A DNA stretch of 13,533 nucleotides from Syntrophaceae bacterium UBA4778. Lineage in GTDB: Bacteria; Desulfobacterota; Syntrophia; Syntrophales; UBA4778. Location of the stretch: positions 1 through 13,533 of the forward strand of contig DHHG01000031.1 of the NCBI GenBank assembly GCA_002403175.1. The letters are read 5' to 3'. A model generated the notes under the pieces. The model made no database searches and was not told the DNA's origin. It saw nothing but the letters and a program-made list of their open reading frames with translations. Shown here one piece after another: positions 1-6,509 of the stretch. How positions within the stretch are numbered: position 1 is the stretch's first letter; the number at the start of each line of letters is the position of its first letter. The position numbers were made by a program, and so were the translations under genes.

Positions 1-154
1 TAACATTTATTTTGAGGCAATTCGGCCCTAATATAGAACTGGATCGCTTTTTCGGAATACCATATACTCCCAAATGATTTTGAGATTAGTTCAAGGCACG
101 ATTCAAAAAACGCGAATACATGAAGGCTGAATACGATTGGATGGACGGAGAAAA

Positions 155-1576
155 ATGAGAAAAAAAACAAAAATTATTGCCACACTATCCGACAAAAACA
201 GCTCAACGGAATTCATCGAAAAACTCCATCAATCAGGGATGGATGTTGTTCGGCTGAATACTGCCTTTCAGTCCCCCGAGGGGGCAGCAAAGGTCATCCG
301 GAACGTCCGCCAGGTTTCTCATCGAATTGCCATCATGATCGATACAAAAGGGCCGGAGGTGCGCACGAATGAGACTTCCGAAATAATTAACCTCGCCAAA
401 GGCGATTTCATTGCCATCCAGGGCAATCCCGGCCAAAAATCTACAAGGGACAGCATTTATGTCGACTATGCGGGTTTCGTCGCTGAAGTGCCGTTGCACA
501 GCCACGTCCTGATCGATGACGGCTCTGTGGACCTTCAGGTACGCCAGAAGCAAGAGAGTGCTCTGATCTGCGAAGCCCTGAATGCCGGAACGATAGAGGG
601 GCGCAAAAGCGTGAACGTCCCGCGGGTGAATTTTCAACTGCCCTCTCTCAGTGAGAGGGACAAGGAATTTATCCGATTTTCAATCAGGGAAGAAGTCGAT
701 TTTATTGCCCATTCGTTTGTCAGGAGCAAGGAGGATGTCCTCGCCATCCAGAGCATTCTGGATGTGAACCAAAGTCCCATTAAAATAATAGCCAAAATCG
801 AAAACCAGGAAGGGGTGGACAAGATCGATGAGATTCTTGACCATGCTTACGGTGTCATGGTCGCCCGCGGCGATCTGGCAATTGAAATCCCCTACGAGCG
901 AATCCCGGGAATCCAGAAGATGCTTATCAATAAATGTATCGCCAAACGCAAGCCGGTTATTATCGCCACACAAATGCTTCATTCTATGATCCATAATCCG
1001 CGACCGACTCGGGCGGAGGTCAGCGATATCGCCAATGCCATTTACAGCAAAAGCGACGCCCTCATGCTGAGCGCGGAAACGGCCAATGGTGCTTATCCTG
1101 TCGAGGCGGTCACTACCATGGCTAAAGTGGCCGTTGAAGTTGAAAAATCGCGCAGCGATATTCACGATACTCCATCCGTCGTCCTTACGAACGAGCGCTC
1201 TGCATTCCTCACCAAAACTGCTGTGGAGGCTGCCATCAAGCTCAACGCCAAAGCCATTATCGCCGATACCTCATCCGGTTCTTCCATCCGCAACATGGCC
1301 GGCTTTCGTGGACGCAAGCCGCTGTTTGCCCACTGTTACGACCGGTCTATCGTTCGTCAGCTTGCCCTTTCTTTCGGGGTCTTCCCGGAGTTCATTGAGA
1401 GAACTCAAAGCAGCCAGGAATTCATTCATGAGGCCTTGCGGCATCATTTGCTTTCGGGCAATCTCACGGAAGAGGATCTGGTTGTGGTTATCGCCGGAAA
1501 CTTCGGCGACAGTTTCGGCGCCTCGTTTATCGAGATTAGTCCCGTAAAAAAACTGCTGGAAGATAGAGCTGTCTGA
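155..1576 (+). CDS. pyk: Pyruvate kinase, divergent potassium-site subfamily
   Basis: The product (473 aa, normal length for the family) catalyses the last step of glycolysis, converting phosphoenolpyruvate and ADP to pyruvate and ATP in the cytoplasm. Family motifs are clear: DTKGPEVRT at residues 63-71, KIENQEG at 214-220 with catalytic Lys214 and metal ligand Glu216, MVARGDL at 235-241 with metal ligand Asp240, ATQML at 271-275 with Thr272, then PRPTRAEVSDIANA and SAETANGAYPVEA. The C-terminal domain from about residue 345 completes the fold. The usual RLNFSHG segment reads RLNTAFQ (33-39), so the Ser that normally helps bind potassium is Ala. I recall NTAHQ-type variants in some Bacteroidota enzymes, so this may be a subfamily trait. 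I chose ATG 155, with GGAG at 147-150 just upstream. A TTG at 137 would add six residues not typical of the family. Its link to the phosphate genes appears to be only adjacency. Confidence 0.95.
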   Translation: MRKKTKIIATLSDKNSSTEFIEKLHQSGMDVVRLNTAFQSPEGAAKVIRNVRQVSHRIAIMIDTKGPEVRTNETSEIINLAKGDFIAIQGNPGQKSTRDSIYVDYAGFVAEVPLHSHVLIDDGSVDLQVRQKQESALICEALNAGTIEGRKSVNVPRVNFQLPSLSERDKEFIRFSIREEVDFIAHSFVRSKEDVLAIQSILDVNQSPIKIIAKIENQEGVDKIDEILDHAYGVMVARGDLAIEIPYERIPGIQKMLINKCIAKRKPVIIATQMLHSMIHNPRPTRAEVSDIANAIYSKSDALMLSAETANGAYPVEAVTTMAKVAVEVEKSRSDIHDTPSVVLTNERSAFLTKTAVEAAIKLNAKAIIADTSSGSSIRNMAGFRGRKPLFAHCYDRSIVRQLALSFGVFPEFIERTQSSQEFIHEALRHHLLSGNLTEEDLVVVIAGNFGDSFGASFIEISPVKKLLEDRAV

Positions 1577-1642
1577 ACGAGTCACGAGATAAACTCCAAC
1601 CAATTTAAGTTTCTATTCCGATTTTTACAAAGAATCCGATCC

Positions 1643-1686
1643 TTTCATTGTATTTTCATTGTATGTTCATTATTCTTTAATATCGC
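1643..1686 (+). promoter_or_regulatory. Pho box and promoter upstream of the porin gene
   Basis: Three consecutive 11-bp units read TTTCATTGTAT (1643-1653), TTTCATTGTAT (1654-1664) and GTTCATTATTC (1665-1675). A weaker fourth follows to 1686. PhoB sites in enterobacteria are 7-bp direct repeats (CTGTCAT-like) with 4-bp spacers, so the 11-bp period and TTCAT core fit. TAATAT at 1678-1683 is the likely -10. At a 17-bp spacing the -35 position falls on TTCATT inside the second unit, as expected for an activator-dependent promoter with a poor -35. The same layout recurs upstream of pstS. Control by PhoB is inferred. Confidence 0.78.
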
Positions 1687-1709
1687 CTACTAAAGTTCTC
1701 CCCCGTAAA

Positions 1710-1750
1710 CCATGTGAAACTCACGCATGGGAATTTCAACCCTTAGAGGG
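1710..1750 (+). promoter_or_regulatory. Structured porin leader, two small hairpins, one over the ribosome binding site
   Basis: The leader between the predicted promoter and ATG 1760 contains two possible hairpins. In the first, CCAT (1710-1713) pairs with ATGG (1727-1730), and GTGA (1714-1717) pairs with TCAC (1721-1724) around loop AAC, leaving GC bulged. In the second, CCCT (1740-1743) pairs with AGGG (1747-1750), which is the core of the porin ribosome binding site. The second stem is only 4 bp, so a regulatory role is speculative. I recognise no known riboswitch class. Confidence 0.3.
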
Positions 1751-1759
1751 GAAATATAA

Positions 1760-3061
1760 ATGTACTGGAAAAAGAGTCTTGTTTACCTGTCAATCCTGTT
1801 TCTTTTCGCATCGGGCGGAAGCATCGCTCCGCTCCTGGCAGCCGAAGCGGATAATACCGACCTAATCAAGCTGCTGAAAGAAAAAAACATCCTGACCGAT
1901 CAGGAAGCGGACCGATTAACCAAAGAGATGGAGAAATCGAAAAAGGAAAAGGCTGAGAAGGACGCCGCCAGGGCAGCAGCAGCGGAGGCCATCACCTTAC
2001 CCCCCGCCTTGAAGGGCTTTAAATTCGGCACAACGATTTTCGCGGAATGGAACAACACGAAACCGAGCGATTCCGTACCCGGAAGCAATACCGGTTCCAA
2101 CAACCAATTTGTACTCAATAGAGCCTATCTGACCTTGACTAAGGATATTAACGAGTGGCTGGGGATGAACCTCACCGCTGATATTACAAGCAATGCTCAA
2201 CGGGATGTCTCGGGGAACTCTATTTCATCAAGTAATCAGGGATGGGAACTCCGGATGAAATACGCCTATGCCAATCTGAACCTTTTCGGAACGACAACTT
2301 ATCTGGGTTTGATTCCCACACCTTCAGATGCTTATGATTCGGCTATCTGGCCCTATCGTGTGCAGGGGAAACATCTTTGGGACGACCTTGGCATTCAGGC
2401 CTCCGCCGATTTCGGTATCGCCAATATGGGCGTAATCGGAGGATATATGGACGAAGATTACCTAAAATTCGCATCCAAGCCCTTCGCGGGAAAGTGGGGG
2501 GGCTGGATGGTCGGTCTCTTTAACGGCCCCGGATATACAACGTCTGATGCCAACAACAACAAGGTAGTTTCCGGTCTGGTCTACGTGCGCCCGCTTCCAG
2601 AAACGCCGGTGCTGAAAGGCCTGCAGCTTGCCTTCACCGGCACCTATGGGAAATCCAACAACAATTTCGCGACAGGCGATACCACCGAATATCCCGATTG
2701 GGAGGCCAATATCGTCCAAGCCTCATTGCAGCAAAAATGGTTCTCCGTAATGGGACAATATTACTGGGGCAAGGCCACCGCCACTTCCGATGAAGAAAAC
2801 AAACGTAAGGCCTGGCTGGTTGATGCCTTTATCCGTATTCCTGAACTCGAAAAAGCCAGAGTCTTCGGGAAATGGTACACCTATGATCCAAACACGGATA
2901 TCGATAACAATAGTTATGACACGACCGTTGTCGGCATCTCCTATGATGTATGTAAAGAATTCATGCCCTTTATCGCCTGGGAGCATCGCGCCTATGAGAC
3001 CCAGACAGTCAGCACCCACAACTATGATAAATATCAGATTGGTTTCCAGTTGAAATTTTAA
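1760..3061 (+). CDS. Outer-membrane beta-barrel porin, probably phosphate-starvation induced
   Basis: A 433-aa predicted outer-membrane porin. Residues 1-28 form a signal peptide (charged YWKK start, hydrophobic core, cleavage likely after LLAA before EADN). A charged, Lys/Glu/Ala-rich helix follows at about 33-77, resembling the periplasmic coiled coil or peptidoglycan-contacting segment of several porin families. The rest alternates polar and aromatic residues with Gly/Asn/Asp-rich turns, as in a beta barrel. It ends in QIGFQLKF, with the terminal Phe typical of proteins handled by the BAM machinery. It is near the size of OprP/OprO phosphate-selective porins, but I cannot assign it to that family by motif. 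The start is ATG 1760, with AGAGGGG at 1745-1751. The upstream Pho box is the main argument for a role in phosphate or other anion uptake. It seems to be a single-gene unit with a possible terminator after it. Confidence 0.82.
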   Translation: MYWKKSLVYLSILFLFASGGSIAPLLAAEADNTDLIKLLKEKNILTDQEADRLTKEMEKSKKEKAEKDAARAAAAEAITLPPALKGFKFGTTIFAEWNNTKPSDSVPGSNTGSNNQFVLNRAYLTLTKDINEWLGMNLTADITSNAQRDVSGNSISSSNQGWELRMKYAYANLNLFGTTTYLGLIPTPSDAYDSAIWPYRVQGKHLWDDLGIQASADFGIANMGVIGGYMDEDYLKFASKPFAGKWGGWMVGLFNGPGYTTSDANNNKVVSGLVYVRPLPETPVLKGLQLAFTGTYGKSNNNFATGDTTEYPDWEANIVQASLQQKWFSVMGQYYWGKATATSDEENKRKAWLVDAFIRIPELEKARVFGKWYTYDPNTDIDNNSYDTTVVGISYDVCKEFMPFIAWEHRAYETQTVSTHNYDKYQIGFQLKF

Positions 3062-3078
3062 ACAACTCTTCATCCAAG

Positions 3079-3122
3079 CGGACTTTCCTGCGTAACAGAT
3101 TTTCCTTTGGAGGTCCGGTTTT
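3079..3122 (+). terminator. Possible rho-independent terminator after the porin gene
   Basis: Eighteen bases after the porin stop, CGGAC (3079-3083) pairs with GTCCG (3113-3117). The inner bases TTTCC and GGAG can extend the stem with one wobble and one bulge. The loop is about 20 nt, and four T residues follow (3119-3122). The large loop and short T tract make it a weak candidate, but its position suits separating the porin from radA. Confidence 0.4.
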
Positions 3123-3157
3123 CCTATCGGAATAGAAGCCTGACAACCCTTTTTATA

Positions 3158-3186
3158 TTGACGCTGAAGATTGAAAAATATATCTT
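3158..3186 (+). promoter_or_regulatory. Candidate sigma-70 type promoter for radA-phoB
   Basis: TTGACG (3158-3163) and TATCTT (3181-3186) are separated by 17 bp, a good vegetative promoter spacing. This would start transcription near 3193, shortly before the radA ribosome binding site (AAGGA, 3199-3203). No TTCAT or TGTCAT repeats at 11-bp spacing occur here, so radA and phoB look independent of PhoB. Confidence 0.5.
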
Positions 3187-3209
3187 GGCGCAAATAAAAA
3201 GGATTTCTT

Positions 3210-4580
3210 ATGGGCAGCCTTCGCGAAAAAACCAGAACCGTATTCTTCTGTCAGAATTGCGGCCATCAATCACCAAAGTGGCTCGGAAAATGTCCGGGGT
3301 GCGGGGAGTGGAATCAGTTTGTCGAAGAAGAGCTGAGATCCACAAAAGCCGCGGCAAACACAGAGTACCAGCTTAGCAGTCCTCCCACTCCGATAGACGC
3401 GATCGTTGTTGAAGAAATGGAGCGTCTGAAAATCGGAATGGACGAAATGGATCGCGTCCTGGGGGGAGGCATTGTGCGGGGCTCCGCTACGCTTGTCGGC
3501 GGCGATCCCGGTATCGGCAAATCGACCCTCCTCCTTCAGATTCTTCAAAGTCTTGCAGCTCAAGGCCTTTCCGTTCTCTATATTTCGGGAGAGGAATCGG
3601 CCAACCAGATCAAGATGAGGGGCAAGCGGATCGGAGCGCAATCCGCCAATCTCCTGGTGCTTGTCGAAATCTCACTGGAAAACATTCTGGCCCAAATTAC
3701 ATCCATAAAGCCCGGGGTCGTCGTGATTGACTCGATTCAGACGATCTATTCCTCCGAGCTTTCCTCCGCTCCCGGGAGCGTCGGACAGGTCCGGGAGTGC
3801 TCCGAACGGATGATCCTGCTGTCCAAAAAAACGGGAATTCCCCTGTTTCTGATCGGACATGTGACCAAGGACGGCTCCATAGCGGGTCCCAAAGTTCTGG
3901 AGCACATGGTCGATACGGTTCTCTATTTCGAAGGGGACTCCGGTCACGCCTACCGCATTATCCGAAGCATCAAAAATCGCTTCGGACCCGCCAACGAGAT
4001 CGGAGTCTTCGAAATGAAAGGGAGCGGCCTCACAGAGGTCAGCAATCCTTCCGGTTTCTTCCTTTCAGAAAGGCCGGAAGGGGCAGCCGGTTCGGTTGTG
4101 GTCGCAGGCATGGAAGGGACCCGACCTATCCTGATGGAGATTCAGGCCCTGGCCGCGCAAAGCAATCTCGGCATGCCCAGAAGAACGGTCATTGGAACCG
4201 ATAATAATCGCGTCTCGCTACTTGTTGCGGTCCTGGAAAAAATCTGCGGTCTTCACCTCGGCAATCACGATGTTTTCATCAATGTAGCAGGAGGAGTAAA
4301 AGTCAGCGAGCCAGGGGTCGATCTCGGCATTGTGGCGGCAATCGCTTCCAGCTTTCTCGACCGGGTAATCGATCCGCAAACGGTCGTGTTCGGGGAAATC
4401 GGTTTGACGGGAGAAATCCGGGGCATTGGACGGATGGAAGACCGGATCAGGGAGGCTGCCCGAATGGGTTTCACTCGTTGCATCCTGCCCAAAACAAACA
4501 GGAAAGAGAAAATCGAAATCAGAGGTATCGATTTAATCAGGGTCTCCAAGCTGGAGGAATTCCTAGACCGCCTCTTTTGA
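3210..4580 (+). CDS. radA: DNA repair and recombination ATPase RadA (Sms)
   Basis: A 456-aa RadA/Sms, the usual length. The family acts in the cytoplasm as a RecA-like ATPase that promotes branch migration and processing of recombination intermediates. All domains are visible. An N-terminal four-cysteine zinc finger has Cys14, Cys17, Cys28 and Cys31. The RecA-like core has Walker A GGDPGIGKST at 97-106 and a Walker B region around VVVIDSIQT at 170-178. The RadA-specific KNRFG motif is at 255-259. A Lon-protease-like C-terminal domain from about 290 to the end includes NVAGGVKVSEPGVDLG and GEIGLTGEIRG. ATG 3210 follows AAGGA by 6 nt. phoB starts 11 bp after its stop with no ribosome binding site of its own, so the two are probably cotranscribed and coupled. 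RadA has no known role in phosphate control. Confidence 0.97.
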   Translation: MGSLREKTRTVFFCQNCGHQSPKWLGKCPGCGEWNQFVEEELRSTKAAANTEYQLSSPPTPIDAIVVEEMERLKIGMDEMDRVLGGGIVRGSATLVGGDPGIGKSTLLLQILQSLAAQGLSVLYISGEESANQIKMRGKRIGAQSANLLVLVEISLENILAQITSIKPGVVVIDSIQTIYSSELSSAPGSVGQVRECSERMILLSKKTGIPLFLIGHVTKDGSIAGPKVLEHMVDTVLYFEGDSGHAYRIIRSIKNRFGPANEIGVFEMKGSGLTEVSNPSGFFLSERPEGAAGSVVVAGMEGTRPILMEIQALAAQSNLGMPRRTVIGTDNNRVSLLVAVLEKICGLHLGNHDVFINVAGGVKVSEPGVDLGIVAAIASSFLDRVIDPQTVVFGEIGLTGEIRGIGRMEDRIREAARMGFTRCILPKTNRKEKIEIRGIDLIRVSKLEEFLDRLF

Positions 4581-4591
4581 TGTGATTGCAA

Positions 4592-5314
4592 ATGAATTCA
4601 AATTTGATTAGCATTGAAAAAAGGACGAAAATCCTGGTCGTTGATGATGAGAAAGACATTGTCGATCTGATCGCTTACAATCTCACGAATGAAGACTACA
4701 CCATCGTAAAGGCTTACAACGGCGATCAGGCGCTGAAATTAATTCAAGCTGAGAAACCGGATCTCATTCTCCTCGATTTGATGCTGCCCGGATTACAAGG
4801 TCTGGAGATCTGTAAGCGCGTTCGGACGAATCCGGAAACCGCCTCCGTACCCATCATCATGCTGACAGCCAAGACCGAAGAAATCGACAAAATCCTGGGC
4901 CTTGAAATGGGGGCGGATGATTACATTACAAAACCGTTCAGCGTGAGGGAGCTGATCGCGCGTGTTCGTGCCGTCATGCGCCGGACGAATCCGCCACCGG
5001 CAAACGGAAATTCCGAAGTCTTCAGCCATAAGGGTTTGCGGGTCGATTACCGTTCCTACGAGGTTTTGCTTAATGGAAATAAACTCGACCTCAGCCCCAC
5101 GGAAATCAAGCTTCTCATGTTCTTCACCAAAAATCCGGGGCGGGTCTTTACGAGAGATCAAATTCTGGACCACGTTTGGGGGAATGATGCCTTCGTGGAA
5201 CCTCGAACGGTGGATGTCCATATTCGTCGATTAAGATCTCAGCTGGAGAAGGATTCGGAAAATCCGGAATTCATCCAGACGGTCCGGGGAGTCGGTTATA
5301 AGTTCATAAAGTAG
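4592..5314 (+). CDS. phoB: Phosphate regulon response regulator PhoB
   Basis: A 240-aa OmpR/PhoB-type response regulator. The receiver domain (about 12-130) has acidic pocket Asp18-Asp19, phosphoacceptor Asp62 in LLDLMLPG, switch residue Thr92 in LTAK and Lys114 in TKPF. A Pro/Asn-rich linker at about 132-142 leads to a winged-helix DNA-binding domain (about 145-240) with LSPTEIKLL, the recognition-helix stretch RTVDVHIRRLR and the ending QTVRGVGYKF. Phosphorylated by PhoR, it should bind the two direct-repeat arrays in this window and recruit RNA polymerase. I chose ATG 4592. A TTG two codons earlier (4586) is possible, and neither has a clear ribosome binding site. The assignment to PhoB rests on sequence and on the adjacent pst operon. 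Unlike many genomes, phoR is not next to it but lies at the far end of that operon. Confidence 0.93.
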   Translation: MNSNLISIEKRTKILVVDDEKDIVDLIAYNLTNEDYTIVKAYNGDQALKLIQAEKPDLILLDLMLPGLQGLEICKRVRTNPETASVPIIMLTAKTEEIDKILGLEMGADDYITKPFSVRELIARVRAVMRRTNPPPANGNSEVFSHKGLRVDYRSYEVLLNGNKLDLSPTEIKLLMFFTKNPGRVFTRDQILDHVWGNDAFVEPRTVDVHIRRLRSQLEKDSENPEFIQTVRGVGYKFIK

Positions 5315-5450
5315 TATCGGGACCGGCGATTATGCTCGGATTCTCAGATAATAAATTCCCTCGTACCTAAATGATTTAATCACTATTGAACCCGTTGCGT
5401 TCGATACCGGTCGACTCTTTCTATTCCTCTTCTCTTTATTGTTCGCTTTT

Positions 5451-5494
5451 TTTCACGATGTTTTCACCTGATTGTCATTATTCTGTAACATACC
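5451..5494 (+). promoter_or_regulatory. Pho box and promoter upstream of the pst operon
   Basis: Four 11-bp units run head to tail: TTTCACGATGT (5451), TTTCACCTGAT (5462), TGTCATTATTC (5473) and TGTAACATACC (5484). The third contains TGTCAT, very close to the enterobacterial PhoB half-site. TAACAT (5486-5491) occupies exactly the place of the porin promoter's TAATAT relative to the repeats, so I take it as the -10. CATTGT at 5500-5505 is an alternative that fits E. coli spacing better. The site lies 42 bp before the pstS start codon and should drive pstS through phoR. Confidence 0.82.
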
Positions 5495-5535
5495 CGTGGC
5501 ATTGTGTTCGCAAATATTCTTCAAGGAGGCATGAC

Positions 5536-6363
5536 ATGAGCAGAATCAAAATCTATTCACTGCTGTGCATGGTTGCAGTGGCTCTTGTATTCGGCATCCA
5601 AGGTATTGCGGCAGAAAATCTCGTCATTAAGGGTTCCACGACGGTGCTCCCGATAGCGCAGGCGGCCGGCGAAGCTTTCATGAAAAAGAATCCGACAATC
5701 AACATCTCAATTTCAGGCGGCGGTTCCGGAGACGGCATCAAGGCGCTGATAGATAAAACCACAGCCATCGCGAACTCTTCCCGGGATATGAAACCGGAGG
5801 AAACCAAACTGGCGGAAAGCAGGGGAATCAAGCCTCTGGCTCGCAAAATTGCAATCGATGCAATCGTTCCTATTGTGCATCCTTCAAATCCCATTCGTAA
5901 TATTTCTATCGAACAACTGAGCCTCATTTACCAGGGAAAGATCACCAACTGGAAAGAGCTCGGGGGTTCCAATAAATCAATAGCGATTATCTCCAGAGAC
6001 ACCAGTTCCGGAACATATGAAACCTGGGAGGACAAGGTACTCCATAAAGCCAGGGTGACGCCGCGGGCCCAATTGCAGGCATCCAACGGCGCTATTGTGC
6101 AGGTTGTATCCAGAAACAAATATGCGATTGGCTATATCGGTATCGGATATCTGAACAAAACAGTAAAGGGGCTGGATGTGAACGGTGTTAAAGCAACCGC
6201 TGAGAACGCATCATCCGGCCAATATCCTATCGCCCGCCCACTTTATATGTTCACGAACGGCAAACCCACAGGACCGGCGGGACAGTTCATTGATTTTCTC
6301 CTCTCATCGGAAGGACAGAAGATTGTAAAGCAGGCAGGATTTGTCCCGATTAAAAAACAGTGA
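5536..6363 (+). CDS. pstS: Periplasmic phosphate-binding protein PstS
   Basis: A 275-aa precursor of the solute-binding subunit of the high-affinity phosphate ABC importer. Residues 1-26 form a signal peptide ending GIAA, with the mature protein beginning ENLVIKGSTT. No lipobox Cys sits at the cleavage site, so it should be a free periplasmic protein. Phosphate-site motifs are present: GSTTVLPIA at 33-41, SGGGSGDGI at 60-68, SRDM at 82-85 and SRDTSSGTYE at 153-162. The length matches the short PstS class. Start ATG 5536 has AAGGAGG at 5523-5529, an excellent ribosome binding site. A longer in-frame reading from 5386 runs through the Pho box and would bury the signal peptide, so I rejected it. 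It is first in the operon. Confidence 0.96.
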   Translation: MSRIKIYSLLCMVAVALVFGIQGIAAENLVIKGSTTVLPIAQAAGEAFMKKNPTINISISGGGSGDGIKALIDKTTAIANSSRDMKPEETKLAESRGIKPLARKIAIDAIVPIVHPSNPIRNISIEQLSLIYQGKITNWKELGGSNKSIAIISRDTSSGTYETWEDKVLHKARVTPRAQLQASNGAIVQVVSRNKYAIGYIGIGYLNKTVKGLDVNGVKATAENASSGQYPIARPLYMFTNGKPTGPAGQFIDFLLSSEGQKIVKQAGFVPIKKQ

Positions 6364-6388
6364 CGGGTGACAGGTCACAGATGACAAG
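6361..6388 (+). repeat. Left array of degenerate 7-bp repeats after pstS
   Basis: Four 7-bp units follow each other: TGACGGG, TGACAGG, TCACAGA and TGACAAG. The first three bases are the pstS stop codon. Inside the array, GTGAC (6367-6371) and GTCAC (6374-6378) form a tight palindrome with a 2-bp gap. TGACGGGTG recurs at 6429-6437. The array is matched by an oppositely oriented array at 6472-6499. Confidence 0.7.
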
Positions 6389-6471
6389 TTAGAACAATCA
6401 AAATGAATTGTGAAATGAGACCGGACAATGACGGGTGGCATCAAAACGAGGAAAGCCGGACAGTTTTACCA

Positions 6472-6499
6472 GTTACCCGTTACTTGTCACTGGTCACTT
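6472..6499 (-). repeat. Right array of 7-bp repeats before pstC, inverted relative to the left array
   Basis: Read on the plus strand, four 7-bp units follow each other: GTTACCC, GTTACTT, GTCACTG and GTCACTT. They are the reverse-complement form of the TGACNNG units after pstS. ACTTGTCA (6482-6489) is an exact complement of TGACAAGT (6382-6389), so the two arrays could pair around a loop of about 92 nt. The array ends 10 bp before the pstC start codon. Confidence 0.7.
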
Positions 6500-6509
6500 T
6501 CTTTTGCCT

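Noticed and set aside
60..70. TATACT (63-68) as the -10 of a pyk promoter
   Set aside because: The hexamer is good, but no -35 match lies 16-18 bp upstream. I see nothing else definable in positions 1-154 apart from the GGAG site.
5386..5535. An N-terminal extension of pstS of 50 residues from 5386
   Set aside because: It would translate the Pho box and promoter and place the signal peptide internally. ATG 5536 has an excellent AAGGAGG site.
6435..6509. GTG 6435 as the pstC start
   Set aside because: The added residues are encoded by the 7-bp repeats and do not resemble a PstC N-terminus. ATG 6510 gives the family-like start, although without a good ribosome binding site.
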